From Pomphorhynchus laevis (taxonomy: Eukaryota > Acanthocephala > Palaeacanthocephala > Echinorhynchida > Pomphorhynchidae): a stretch of DNA of 64,000 nt. Numbering within the stretch: position 1 is the stretch's first letter; every line of letters starts with the position of its first letter. Positions 37,905 through 48,500 of this stretch are shown here, piece by piece. The DNA is taken from the NCBI GenBank assembly GCA_012934845.2, contig WNNJ02001234.1:1-64000 (forward strand), in the 5' to 3' direction. The translations under genes were made by a program, and so were the position numbers. The notes beneath the pieces were generated by a model, which saw only the letters and a program-made list of their open reading frames with translations, was not told the DNA's origin and did not search any database.

Positions 37905-38418
37905 CAGCGATTTCCAGACTTTACGCTACCACGCCTTTCTAAATAAAAATTTTATTTGCACCTCCCTCTCTACTACTACTTTAGATATATGTGCGATAAG
38001 TTTATTATATTTTGTGACATATATCTAAATTGACAAGTTTTAAATAATGTTAATATCATTTCTAAACAAAATTGTTATTATTACTCAAATTTTTTTTTAT
38101 TGTTTTCAGGTTTAAAGAAGTCTTCATTGTAGTTTAATGGATTATGTACTTAATACTTTAAGAAACTTTGAAACATCAAGGTTTTCAAAATAATTAAAAA
38201 ATGAAGCACCAATTCATCCAAGTGTTCGAAAGCTGTAACTTTGTCTTTTTGACAGATGGATGCACATTTGGATAGATTTACCGAAAATTGACGTTTGCAA
38301 TGTCGCCATTTTCAAAATCTGCCTTTATTATTTGAAGTTTTTTCTTAAAATTTTTGGTGCTTCTGGTAATCGTTCGCACCTCTCCTGGAGAGCGCTCCTG
38401 CCAGTTTGGAAACGGCTA
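37905..38418. mobile_element. Non-autonomous hAT element (514 bp) with 8-bp target duplication
   Basis: The left end is CAGCGATTTCCAGACTTTAC; the right end, read inwards, is TAGCCGTTTCCAAACTGGC. The direct repeat GTTTAAAA lies outside both (37897-37904 and 38419-38426). The CAGcGgTTcCCAAACT-like end resembles Buster/Charlie-type hAT termini, different from the larger element at 34256. There is no ORF, so it needs a transposase in trans. It interrupts a Penelope-like fragment. The outermost base pair of the right end (T instead of C) is mutated. Confidence 0.75.
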
Positions 38419-38426
38419 GTTTAAAA

Positions 38427-39101
38427 TATATATTAAATTATTTATAAGACAAAATAAATAATATATTTAAGATAAAACAACTGATAATTTCATTTTTAAG
38501 ATTTTTGGTATATAGGTTATATATAATATCACATTAATTGGATATATAATCTATAAACTCTAGATTAAAATATTAAAAATGGAATATTAAAAATATAATA
38601 ATAATTAAAATATTAAAATATTAATATTAAATATTAATATTTTAAATTAAAATATTAATATTTAATATTAATTTTATTAAATTTTAATATTTAATATATT
38701 AAATATTAAAATTTTATTTTTATATATTAAAATATTAATATATAAAAATATTAATATTAAAATTTTATAAACTCTATTTAAAAATCAAATATTAATTTAT
38801 TTAGTAAACATATTTATTTATTCTACAAAATATATAAATGTTTATTTTAAATATTAATATGTAATTTTTATGACATAGTTTTAATAAAAGTTTTTATTAA
38901 TGTTGATTTAATGTTCATATCTAGATATTTACCTTTCAAAATTAAAGATATTTAACTATTTGGATAAATTTGTTCACTTACTGTATAAAAATTATTATTG
39001 TTACTAAATAATCGAAATGATTTCGAAAAAGTAATCACAGTTATTGGTGCGAATATTTGTACCAACAGTTGATAATTTACATTTAATTAAAAATTACTTT
39101 T
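38427..39101. other. AT-rich spacer upstream of SEC11
   Basis: Many short ATTAATATT inverted repeats occur between 38560 and 38770. No coding evidence is seen. No TATA/Inr arrangement can be distinguished in such AT-rich DNA. If SEC11 is trans-spliced, its promoter may lie anywhere upstream. Confidence 0.55.
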
Positions 39102-39103
39102 AG
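39102..39103 (+). promoter_or_regulatory. Splice acceptor touching the SEC11 start codon
   Basis: ATTACTTTTAG is followed directly by ATGGAGG. A 3' splice site with no 5' untranslated base left before ATG is what spliced-leader trans-splicing produces. A cis-spliced 5' UTR intron is the alternative. Confidence 0.6.
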
Positions 39104-42100
39104 ATGGAGGTGCTGTGCAGTACTTTAGGTATTTCGCTACACGAATTGAAAAATATGAATAAAAGACAGGTATCTGCTTCGCTATTTGATGCTTCGCTAT
39201 TAAAATGCGTTTGTTATTTAGCTTATATATCAAATAATAAATGTATCGATGGTAGTTTCCACTGCTTGGATGATCTGGAGAGGTCTTACGCTTATAAGCG
39301 GTAGCGACAGTCCAGTCGTTGTCGTTCTTAGGTAAGTCACTATAATCTAATCATCGTCAGCTTGAGTTATTTAGCTCTGAAATTGTGTGAATTTACATGA
39401 TTTTATTAATAAAATGTTTGTGGCATTTATACAATGCATAAAAGGAGTGCATCAGTTTTCAAACCATTCATATAACTTCTTTAATAAAGATATAAAGATA
39501 TATATTCTTTAATGTAAAGAAGCTAATCCGAAAGTAGTTATCTTTTAGCTACTCCGAAACTAAAAGACTTCGATGCTGATTTCGGTGTTCAACACAATTT
39601 AGATTAAAGCATTGACGAATTTGAGTCGAATTGATGATGTCTGATGATCTGAGGCAAAATCACCAAACAAATTTGAGTGACATCAAGTTCTTAAAAATAG
39701 ATTAAAAATAATTTGGTTCTCCGAAACTTTGACGCATTTCGTTTTTTATATGAAATCAGTTTACATTAATTTACATTTTTTTACTTAAATATTCTATACA
39801 AAAAGATTTGATGTAGCTAATCATGCAGATTAATAACTTTTATTAAGCAAAAAAGAGTATTATTGTTATTTTTACAGTGAATTTACGCAATTATATCATC
39901 ACACAACAATTTTAATTTATTTTATATGACATGTTTAAATTAATTGTATTTTAAAAAAGAGTTAAATTATCATTAATGATAATCGTTAAAAAATAAAATT
40001 ACCATTTAAATAAATTGAATTTTATTTAATTGTATTTATTAAATATTTCATAATTTTGCTGGTCAGTATTGACTAATGAAATTTCATGAAATAAAATTAG
40101 TTATATAAAATGTTATAAAATAAAATGTTCTCATTTATTTCATCCAGCTCCAATAGTTATTTATCAATAATGAATCATTATCAACTATTTATGAATTTTA
40201 TAAATTCAATTAAATGTTTCATAATTTTTCAATAATGCTGGTCAGTATTGACTAATAAAAAGTACAACTGTTTGTCAAGTGGTAGCATGGAACCAGCCTT
40301 CTATCGTGGAGATCTCTTATTCTTGAAACATATTAGGGATGAACCTATTAATGTTGGCGAAATTGTCGTCTTCAAAATCAAAAACAGAGAGATTCCTATA
40401 GTTCATAGAGTTATAAAGGTGCATAGAAACGATACGGATGTACGCTTCCTTACAAAAGGAGATAACAACAGAGTCGATGATCGTGGATTATATGAACCTG
40501 GACAAGCTTGGCTTGAAAACAAACATGTAATTGGAAAGGCCGTTGGGTGAGTTTTATATCTCTGAAATTTATTGAAATATTTAATACTTATAAAGTTGAA
40601 AGAATTACTGCTATCGATGGAAGTTAAAAATGTATTTTTTATTCAGAGATAAAAATTTATCTATGAATTGGGGCTAAATTTATTATTTAGTCCCAATCAT
40701 ATAATTTACCTGTTTACCGCAATTTTTTACTTCAATTCAATATTTTTAGTCACACATAATATCGCCTATATTTTAATTCGCAAAGAAATGAATACTAGAG
40801 TTTACTAATAATAGTTTGTTTATTTATATATTTTACTATTTCCTGTTTGATGGTATTTTTTATGGTAATCAAGTTTGAAATATGAATCTATTAAATTATT
40901 TAAATGATTTTGACGAAAGCCAATATCATTACATATTGTTACAATTCTTAAAATTTCATTATTTAATGTATTATATTTTATATTATATGGTATGCATGAA
41001 TGCTCATGCAAAAATATGTTTCTTGTAAATTTAAATATGTCATCTGTACGATATAAATTAATAGTAGTTTTAACTGATGTGAATTTAATTTAAGTTATTT
41101 AAATGATTTTGAAGAAAACTAAAATATCATTATACATTATAACAATTCTTAAAATTTCATTATTTAATGTATTATATTTAATATTATATGGTAGTTAAAT
41201 ACACATATATCATCAATGTATCGAAACATATATTTCATATCTTTATATAATTTAGATTTATTTTTTACACAGTTATGAACGAATTCATATTCCTATAAAG
41301 CTTAAAAAGAAGTCAGCTATAATTGAACTACTATTACTTCCTAATGGAACACCTTTCATTTGTCTAAATAAAAATGTCACTACTTTTAAATAATGTTTTA
41401 TATTTTATATTATATGGTATGCATGAATGCTCATGCAAAAATATGTTTCTTGTAAATTTGAATATGTCATATTTGCGATATCAATTATAAAGTAGTTTTA
41501 TTGATGTTAATTTAATGTTCATATCTAGATATATACCTTCTCTCAATTAATAAAACCAATTAATATTGGTTTTATTAAGAATAAGGCTTTCTGGATAAAT
41601 TTGTTCACTTATTGAATAAAAATATTTATCAATTATAAAGTAGTTTTATTGATGTTAATTTAATGTTCATATCTAGATATACACCTTCTTTATCATCAAT
41701 ATTGGTTTTATTATGAATAAGACTACCTGGATAAATTTGTTCACTTATTAAATAAAAATATTAGAATTAAATACACAGTTTTATATTCGGATTCTTTATT
41801 CGTTGTAGCTTCAGATCTCTCGTATGTCATGTAGTCTCGATTTCAATTAAAAGTTTAATAATCTAATTTTTAATCATTTATAATTTGTATAAATTAATGC
41901 ATACTATAATCTTTTTTGATTTAGGCATTTTAATATCTCACACATTTGTCCCCAAGTTGTTGATTATGATGAATTGAAGACAATATACTGAAAATTAAAC
42001 AGAATATTCAACATACATACACATACATACGTGATTACACAGCAATATACTGAGATATGAGAAAGTGAATTTAGTTATATATTTTACACAGTTATGAACG

Positions 42101-42610
42101 AATTCATATTCCTATAAAGCTTAAAGACAAGTCAGCTATAATTGGGCTACTATTACTTCCCAATGAAACACCTTTTATAAGGTGCTAAGGTGATGAACAG
42201 CTTATCATAAATATATCAAAAATTATAATTCAAAAGTTTTCGTCTTTATGGCGTTAATATTTTAAACTTCATATTCGTAGCTTAAAAATAACTCAATTAT
42301 CAATTAATTAGTCAATTACATATTTTAATTTTTCAATTTATTATTCAATTAATTTTTCAATTATTTTTTAAATTTATTAATTACTAATAAAATGAATTAT
42401 TATTTTTTAAATTTATTAACTGATAATTGATTTAAGTGTTAATTAGTATTACTAATTGCTTATTATTATATCTTAATTAGCGTATATTTTGAATTTAGAT
42501 GTGTTCCCTATATAGGAATGGTAACGATAATAATGAACGATTATCCTAAATTCAAATACATTGTTCTTTCGCTGATGGGTCTATACACTTTGACGAATCG
42601 CGAAACTTAA
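39104..42610 (+). CDS. SEC11: Signal peptidase complex catalytic subunit SEC11 (4 exons, complete)
   Basis: This ER-membrane serine protease removes signal peptides from secretory and membrane proteins as they enter the ER. Exons are 39104-39169, 39222-39331, 40280-40546 and 42499-42610. They join in frame (phases 0, 2, 2) with GT-AG introns of 52, 948 and 1952 bp to give 184 aa, close to the usual 178-192. Features are [11 protein letters not shown] at the N-terminus, one TM helix ([17 protein letters not shown]), then the catalytic box SGSMEP with nucleophile Ser61, IPIVHR with His101, and KGDNN and VDDRGLY with Asp120 and Asp126. These are the conserved S/H/D residues of eukaryotic SEC11, which lacks the bacterial lysine. 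The C-terminus is [20 protein letters not shown] ... TNRET. Introns 2 and 3 carry repeats; intron 3 holds Penelope-like debris. Orthology to SEC11A/C is certain. Confidence 0.97.
40790..41345 (-). mobile_element. Penelope-like fragments in SEC11 intron 3 (RT palm and post-thumb)
   Basis: The minus strand holds an [20 protein letters not shown] block with [17 protein letters not shown] (41011-40820). At 41345-41200 it holds reverse-transcriptase motif B' ([20 protein letters not shown]) and motif C in intact form ([15 protein letters not shown]). The pieces are out of their natural order and separated by stops. The block at 41263-41345 is repeated at 42081-42175. Confidence 0.8.
41395..42180 (-). 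mobile_element. Further Penelope-like fragments in SEC11 intron 3
   Basis: The minus strand encodes two tandem broken copies of the thumb region ([27 protein letters not shown]) at 41780-41400, and a second copy of the motif B' region at 42175-42081. The intervening 41800-42060 stretch has no recognised content. This is consistent with partial tandem copies, a habit of Penelope-like insertions. Confidence 0.7.
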
Positions 42611-43433
42611 GAATTTGAAGTGTCATACACTTGTGTTCATTTCCTATAAAAAAATTCTTTAATATTTCGATATATCCTTAATGTTTTCGTCAACAACAGT
42701 TTTAAACTTATTAAGGTATTAAACGTATTAAAACTTATATATAAGCTTTAAAAGCATGTTACGAATAATTATTTGTTTAAAAATATAAAGCTTATTTCCT
42801 ACAGCTTTCTGTAAAGCAGGCAAGAATAAATATTTGCAAAATAAACTATGTTTTTACTCTCCGCTGATTATGATTTTTGGCAAATTATTGGGAGAGTCAA
42901 ATTTTAAGATTTACATTGTTTCTAAATATATTTATTAGATAATTAATCGAATATTTCCTAGAGATGCATTCATTTTTGTATTTTTTGATTACGGCAAAAA
43001 TAAAAAATAAAAAAAACTAATTTAATTATTTATTCTTGATGAATACCGCCCACAATCACTCATTCAATGCTCCATTCCGATAATGTTTATTAATGGCAAG
43101 GCGTTTGCGAAGAGAAGCATAAAATTTACTGTTGTGTTGTATTCAATACAGAGTAGGTTATTTCAGAGTAGGCTGTTGTATTTCAGCCTACTCTGAAATT
43201 CAATTCAGGAACAAGCCTGAAGAAATAGGAATCATATCTTTATAATCGACAACGAACTGTCCTCGTCATGAAAAAATAATCTAAATGTCCGTTAAACGTT
43301 ATTGTAAAAATAAAATTACTACCTGTCGAATGACTGCTTAACAATCAACAATTAGTTGTCAATTAATTGCTTATAATATTTTCATTTCACAAAAGGAAAC
43401 AAAAACCATTATAGAAAACGATTAATATTTACA
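42611..43433. other. SEC11 3' region and spacer
   Basis: No gene is seen. No canonical AATAAA is obvious close after the SEC11 stop. A 16-bp-stem inverted repeat (ATTTCAGAGTAGGCTG, 43160-43199) with an 8-nt loop is the only clear structure. Confidence 0.6.
43160..43199. repeat. Inverted repeat, 16-bp perfect stem
   Basis: ATTTCAGAGTAGGCTG and its exact reverse complement flank 8 nt. A further half copy (GAGTAGGTTATTT) lies just upstream. It is not followed by a T-run typical of a terminator; role unknown. Confidence 0.85.
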
Positions 43434-43519
43434 CATGCGCTCTGTGCGTATGCGAAATCCTCTCTGATGATTCAGATTTAAATCCTGTGTTAAAGTGCCA
43501 TTGGATGATTATTGAAGTC

Positions 43520-43561
43520 ACGGTACTGATGAGTTCCGTAAGAGCGAAACGCGTCTGCCGT
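43520..43561 (+). ncRNA. Hammerhead ribozyme, minimal type I (copy 1)
   Basis: All core bases are present: CTGATGA (43526-43532), GAAA (43546-43549), and GTC ending at 43555, where cleavage is expected. Stem I is ACGGTA paired with TGCCGT (one G-U). Stem II is GTTC/GAGC with loop CGTAA. Stem III is tiny: A-U and C-G closing a GC dinucleotide in AAACGCGTC. Such a minimal stem III is known from hammerheads of Penelope-like elements and retrozymes, which often act as dimers. Confidence 0.9.
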
Positions 43562-43998
43562 TGTTGAAGTTTGTCGTCACACATAGGATGACTGGGCATA
43601 CATTGCGACTTTGAATATTGCGAGAATAATTCGGTTCTATTTCTTGATCTGATTAGGATATATAGGATGCTGCCTGGTGTTTATGCCTCATCATGAGGAA
43701 AACATAGTGATTTATTTACGAGTACACTATTGAGTGTCACAGGGAAGGTATAGCAACAAATTATATTTTATATATTTGCACACTTTACAGTTTCCCTGAT
43801 GCGTGAATTTGTACACTTTAAAGTGTCTATTAAAAGGAATTTAGTGCCTGATGCATGGTTAAACTGCAATACGCACTGCCATGCACAGAGCTTATGCTAA
43901 ATTCCCTCCGATGATTCAGATTAAGGGTAGTTCTGTTTTTCGAGCTTTAAACACTGTTTAGGTGTGTGTTAAGGTGCCTATGGATGATTATTGAAGTC

Positions 43999-44040
43999 AC
44001 GGTACTGATGAGCTCCGTTAGAGCGAAACGCGTCTACCGT
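43999..44040 (+). ncRNA. Hammerhead ribozyme, minimal type I (copy 2)
   Basis: The core is identical to copy 1 (CTGATGA 44005-44011, GAAA 44025-44028, GTC ending 44034). Stem I is ACGGTA/TACCGT, now fully Watson-Crick, and stem II is GCTC/GAGC with loop CGTTA, also fully paired. Compared with copy 1, both differences in the stems keep pairing (G-U to A-U or G-C), while the core is unchanged. This supports selection on structure. Confidence 0.9.
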
Positions 44041-44115
44041 TGTGAAAGTTTGTCGTCACACATAGTGATTTATTTATGAGTACACCATTGGGTGTCCCAG
44101 GGCAGGTGTATATAA

Positions 44116-44622
44116 ATTACATATATATTATATATTATATTATAACATAATATTATATTTTACATATATAAATTCAAAACTAGGGTATAATAGCTCAAAT
44201 ACAATTGCTTGTATATATAGCATAATATGTTATAACATAATAACACACAAGATATATTTGATTACGTGATTTATCGAGTTGAATGATAAAATTTAAAGAC
44301 CGTAAGCGTATATGTAATCTTTGTTGTAGATAGAGGAAGCTACTCCTTGAGGGTCATTGTTCTATAATTATATATAGATTAGATTATGTACAATCTAACA
44401 TTTGAAAAGTTCCTGACGTTCAAGGTTACGATCATTTGAAAAGATTTGTATATAAAATATACTTTCGTATGGCACCAACAAATTTAGTTAAATTGTAGTC
44501 AACATTGATGATTAAATTACAGATTTGATATTAATCGTTATAATCATTATACAACTAATATATTAAATGATTTAATATATTAATCATCACAACGATGATT
44601 TGATAATTTATTAAAAACTTAC
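44116..44622. other. Spacer between ribozyme repeat and UXT
   Basis: AT-rich, with TATA runs and an ATTAATC-type inverted repeat near 44560-44600. No coding sequence. It would form an outron if UXT is trans-spliced. Confidence 0.5.
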
Positions 44623-44624
44623 AG
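44623..44624 (+). promoter_or_regulatory. Splice acceptor touching the UXT start codon
   Basis: AAAACTTACAG precedes ATGAACG with no spacer, the same geometry as at SEC11 and FARSA. It is read as a likely SL trans-splice acceptor. Confidence 0.55.
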
Positions 44625-45050
44625 ATGAACGTTTCTTCCGCATCTGGTGATGAATACTACAGAAAAACACTGCACGAACAACTATTACCTGAAGTCGCAC
44701 GAATTCAATCGCTGAAAGATAAATTGCATGAAGATTTGGCTCAGTTGCTTCAACTTAAAAATTACCTAACAAGAGTTTGTAGTTACGCGAATAATAACAA
44801 TTTTACCGCTCGTGTGGATATTGGGTGTGGAATATTCAGTGAAGCCAAAGTTCTCAACAGCAGCAAATTTCCAATTCTTATTAATTTAGGACATTCCACT
44901 TTTGTTGAAATGACAGTTGATGAGGCCATGGCCACTGTAGGCAAGCATCAACAACACTTAGAAAATAAGTTAGAAGTGTTAAACACTCAATGCCAAGAAT
45001 TGAGAGCAACTGCTCGATTAGTCATGGCTGGGATGTTTGTCGTTGAATAA
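44625..45050 (+). CDS. UXT: UXT-type prefoldin alpha-like protein (single exon, 141 aa)
   Basis: This is a small co-chaperone subunit of the prefoldin-like (R2TP/URI) complex, linked to assembly of RNA polymerases and other large complexes. It shows the alpha-prefoldin plan: an N-terminal helix for a coiled coil (about residues 10-52), a central beta-hairpin region with ARVDIGCGIFSEAKV and ILINLGHSTFVEMTVDEA (about 63-105), and a C-terminal coiled-coil helix (about 106-141). The DIGCGIF ... NLGHSTFVEMT spacing fits UXT (human DLGCNFF ... ALGYGFFLELT) better than prefoldin subunit 5 or 3. Human UXT is 157 aa. The ATG is fixed by the acceptor directly before it. The stop codon lies inside an AATAAA (45046-45051). 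Its codon use is less AT-biased than the flanks. Prefoldin 5 is a less likely alternative. Confidence 0.85.
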   Translation: MNVSSASGDEYYRKTLHEQLLPEVARIQSLKDKLHEDLAQLLQLKNYLTRVCSYANNNNFTARVDIGCGIFSEAKVLNSSKFPILINLGHSTFVEMTVDEAMATVGKHQQHLENKLEVLNTQCQELRATARLVMAGMFVVE

Positions 45051-45051
45051 A
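45046..45051 (+). terminator. Poly(A) signal overlapping the UXT stop codon
   Basis: AATAAA includes the TAA stop of UXT. If it is used, the 3' UTR would be only some 15-25 nt long, which is unusually compact. Confidence 0.5.
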
Positions 45052-45545
45052 TGCAAATGAACCCTCCACTTGAATTTCTGATTTCTCGCATTTGTTTATC
45101 AGGGAGTGTCTACTAATTTATCAAATTTAAATGCAATTTGAAATATGTTGATTTTCCATAAGCAAGAATCAAACAAAATATTATGAAATATTATAAAATT
45201 TTAGAAATACTTTTAAAAAAATATTAATTTGTAAATTGCATATTACAGTTACTTTCAACGCTATAATTTAATGTATTTCACAAATATTTAAAATCTTTTT
45301 ATATTTTAAAACTTATAGATTTTCTAATACGCATTTGTTTATAATAATATAAATTATTAAATAGATTGTGATAATAATTCATTTATAATTAAAATTAATA
45401 TTACTTATTAATATCACAAATTTGTAAAATGAGTGATAAAAAATGACTCATTAATGGCTATTAATGAGTCATTTTTAAAATTTATATAGAAGTATAAATT
45501 ATTTACATAGTGGTATTCATATATTAGTAATTGTTTTGAAATGTA
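45052..45545. other. Gene-free spacer after UXT
   Basis: AT-rich. It contains an inverted repeat around ATGACTCATTAATGGCTATTAATGAGTCAT (45442-45472; each arm ATGACTCATTAAT). Nothing else is recognised. Confidence 0.55.
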
Positions 45546-45549
45546 TTAA

Positions 45550-48500
45550 AAAAGGATTTATTTTAACGTGGCAAATGAGTGCCGGCCCACGCTTACATGA
45601 CCACGAAGAAAAATCTAAATCATGTGTCGAGAAGGTAAGAACGGTGGAGGTATTTGAATGTGATAAAAAAGGAGTGCGGCTGATGTCGAGAGGGAGCTGA
45701 CTCCAGTCGAGGGAAGCGGCGACGTGGAAGGATCGGAGACCTTTGTTGTTGGAGTAATTGGAAACGTAAAGTTAAGATAGAATGATGGGAACGCAGCGAT
45801 AGGGAGGGACGAGTGCCGTCTAAGAACGGGAGGTTGATGAACGATGGGAGCCGACAGCGATGAGACGAAAGTTGACAAGAAGAATGTGGAGTTGGATACG
45901 GATGTGGATGGTGGGCCAGGCGAGTTGGTCAATATGTTTAGATGTATGGTCGAAGTGACGAAGACGTAAGAGCACTCGAACAGTAGAGTTGATGTAGCGT
46001 TGTAGGGGTTGGATGATTTAGTTTGAAGTATTGGCGAAAAACTGAGGCAGTAATCGATTTTAGGGAAGATTAGCGATAAAAGAGGAGACATAAAATAACT
46101 AAAGTCGATAACGGGGCGGATACGGGGATGTCACTGAGAATTAGGTTAGAAGTGCGTGCCTTGCATGGACGAAGGATTTAAGGGAAAGGTGATCATCAAA
46201 TGGGAGTCTAAGAAAGTGAGATTGTGGACTACGGGATGATTGATGAGGCAAGAGATAAGGGGGAGGAAATATGATAAGTTGACGCGGGAGGATCCACATT
46301 ATTTTGGACTTTACGGGGTTTAGAATGAGATGAAGATGGAAGATACGTTTGTAGATAGAATAAAGACAGTTGGAGGCAGAAATGCCGATATTGTGTATGC
46401 GATGGGTGGGCGAGTGCATGAGCACAGATGACTATGTCATCGGTGTATTGCATGACGCTTAAGGAATAGGCTTTTGTAAACGGAGAGATCGCCAAGCAGA
46501 AGAGAGAAAATCAGGGAACCTAAGACTGAACCTTGTGGAACCCCGCAGAAAATAGGCATGGAGGGATGCCGATGAATTATAACAGACTCGAAAGGAACGG
46601 TCGGATAGATATGAGTCAATCGATGCTTCGAAGTAAGAAGCCGTAATTATAACGGTGAGAAAGGAGGATACAGATTGGATGAAGAGAGATAAATGCTGAT
46701 CTGTAATAAGATGAGACGTTCTAAGAGCTTAGAAAGAATAGAGAGGAGTGAAATGGGGTGATAGCTAGAAGGAAGGGAGAGATCAAGCGATTGTTTCTTA
46801 AGGAGGGGACGAACGATAGCGGATTTCTAGTTTAAAGGGAAGATACGACTGCGGACGGACGAGTTAAACAAGGTGGTGAGGATGAGGATATCGATGAGCA
46901 ATGTATTTAAGTATGGGGATAGGCAAGGGATCGTCAGGTAAGGCTTTGTTTGGCAAGGACATAAGGATATATGAGACTTCGGCATGCGTGACAGGTAGAG
47001 GATGATATAATTCCGGGAGGAGGCGAGGCGGAGAAGCGTGGGATGGGATGGAGAGTGGGGTGTGAGAGAGAGCAACGTGGATATTTCAGTCAGGATAAAT
47101 GACGAATAATTATGGGTAAATAATTATTGGAGCTGGATCAAAGAAAATAAGATTTTTTTTGATATTTCGCTAACTTCTGTTCTCATCTTCAGAAAATTAA
47201 TAATTTCAGAAAATTAATAATTTTTTGAAAACGATTAATATAAATAATGAAATAGATAATATCATTTTAAGAACTGGTTTATCAAAAGATGCGAATGATC
47301 TTTTGTAATCAAATATTAATAATGCAAATGGTAAAACGATGATTAGTTTTGACATCGTTTCGATGCTCACTAATGTGCCCATAAATAAAGCTATTGATAA
47401 AGCTATATCAACCCTCATAGTAGGTTGAGATGAGGCCGATGAAGAGCATGATAGGAATCACTGAGAGACTCTGAGAACAAGCGGATATCACGTCCGAGAC
47501 AGCGGTGATAGACTCGAAAAGCAGGACGGAGTCAACGCTTTGAGAATAAGCATTATATGTCAAACCACGAGGCACGGTGCAAGCGACGGTGAGGGTGAGG
47601 CTTGAAGGACAAGAGAAGATCGAGAGTGCATGTGAGTTCAGAGTCGAAAAAAGGCGAGATCGTGAGGAGAGAATTATGATATTGTGTGTGAGTATAGATA
47701 CGATTTGAGTAATGCAGAGTGGAGAAGAGTGAGATCATAAGTTATCCAAAGGCAACGTTGGATGATAGGTGTATGAGACGGGGTGTGGTTGAAAGTGAGA
47801 TCAAGGATGACGAGAAAGTGATCGAATAGACCAGGATCGGAGATGCACAGTGAGATGTAGGCATCAAAACGATCAGGGAGAGCGATTATGTCAGGTGCCC
47901 CTCCAAGGATATGTGTGGGGGGCAGTAGAGATGAATTTATAGATGTAGTTGGATAGAATGTTGATGAACCGGATGTAATCGGTGGAAGAAGGACGGTCGT
48001 GGCGATGTTGAGGTTGCCTAGAACGAGTGAAGGGGTGAAGGACAAAGAACAGTGATGCAGGTGATGAGCGAGATCTTTAAAAAATATGGAGGTAGGAGCT
48101 GATGATCTAAGACGGTTTACAATGGCGAGATCAAGAGTGATCAGGCTAGAAGAACGACAATTGAGCAATTCAAAAAAGCAAGGACTGAAAGGATGAGTGA
48201 TATTGCGAAGAGACGCGGGGTGACATGCGATTGTGACAATGCCGCCATGATTAGAGAATTTAGAAAGGGATGAGCTGAGGGGCGGGCAATTTCGACTAGT
48301 GAGCAACCAGCAGAGAGCAGTCGTCTAATAGAGAGGTCGTCGGAATCTGAGTGCAAGGATTTGGTGAGGCAGAAGATGTCGATATATCGCTCGGTGTATT
48401 CTTCGCTAGCTCCTATCACCATCACACATAGTTTCCGCCTCGACCGAGCGGAAACCGTGTGTGGTGGGGATAGGAGCTAGCGAAGAATGCACAATGGGGA

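Larger units (their letters stand above)
43434..44115 (+). mobile_element. Retrozyme-like direct repeat carrying two type I hammerhead ribozymes
   Basis: Two related units are present. They share GATGATTCAGATT, GGATGATTATTGAAGTCACGG, the ribozyme itself, GTTTGTCGTCACACATAG, and a tail TAGTGATTTATTTA-GAGTACAC-ATTG-GTGTC. The second unit lacks about 140 bp found in the first (between the ...CACACATAG and TAGTGATT blocks) and has other length differences upstream. Cleavage at both sites would release a 479-nt RNA. Non-coding repeats of several hundred bp, each with one hammerhead, are the layout of animal and plant retrozymes and of Penelope-like pseudo-LTRs. No RT or integrase lies between the copies, so it would be non-autonomous. 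Confidence 0.75.

Noticed and set aside
39170-39304. Read-through ORF after SEC11 exon 1
   Set aside because: Similarity stops at the GT donor after Gln22; the true continuation is another frame starting at 39222.
40248-40279. Upstream in-frame ATG extension of SEC11 exon 3 ([10 protein letters not shown])
   Set aside because: The extension is intron. The acceptor TTTGTCAAG at 40279 joins exactly to exon 2, completing the SGSMEP catalytic box.
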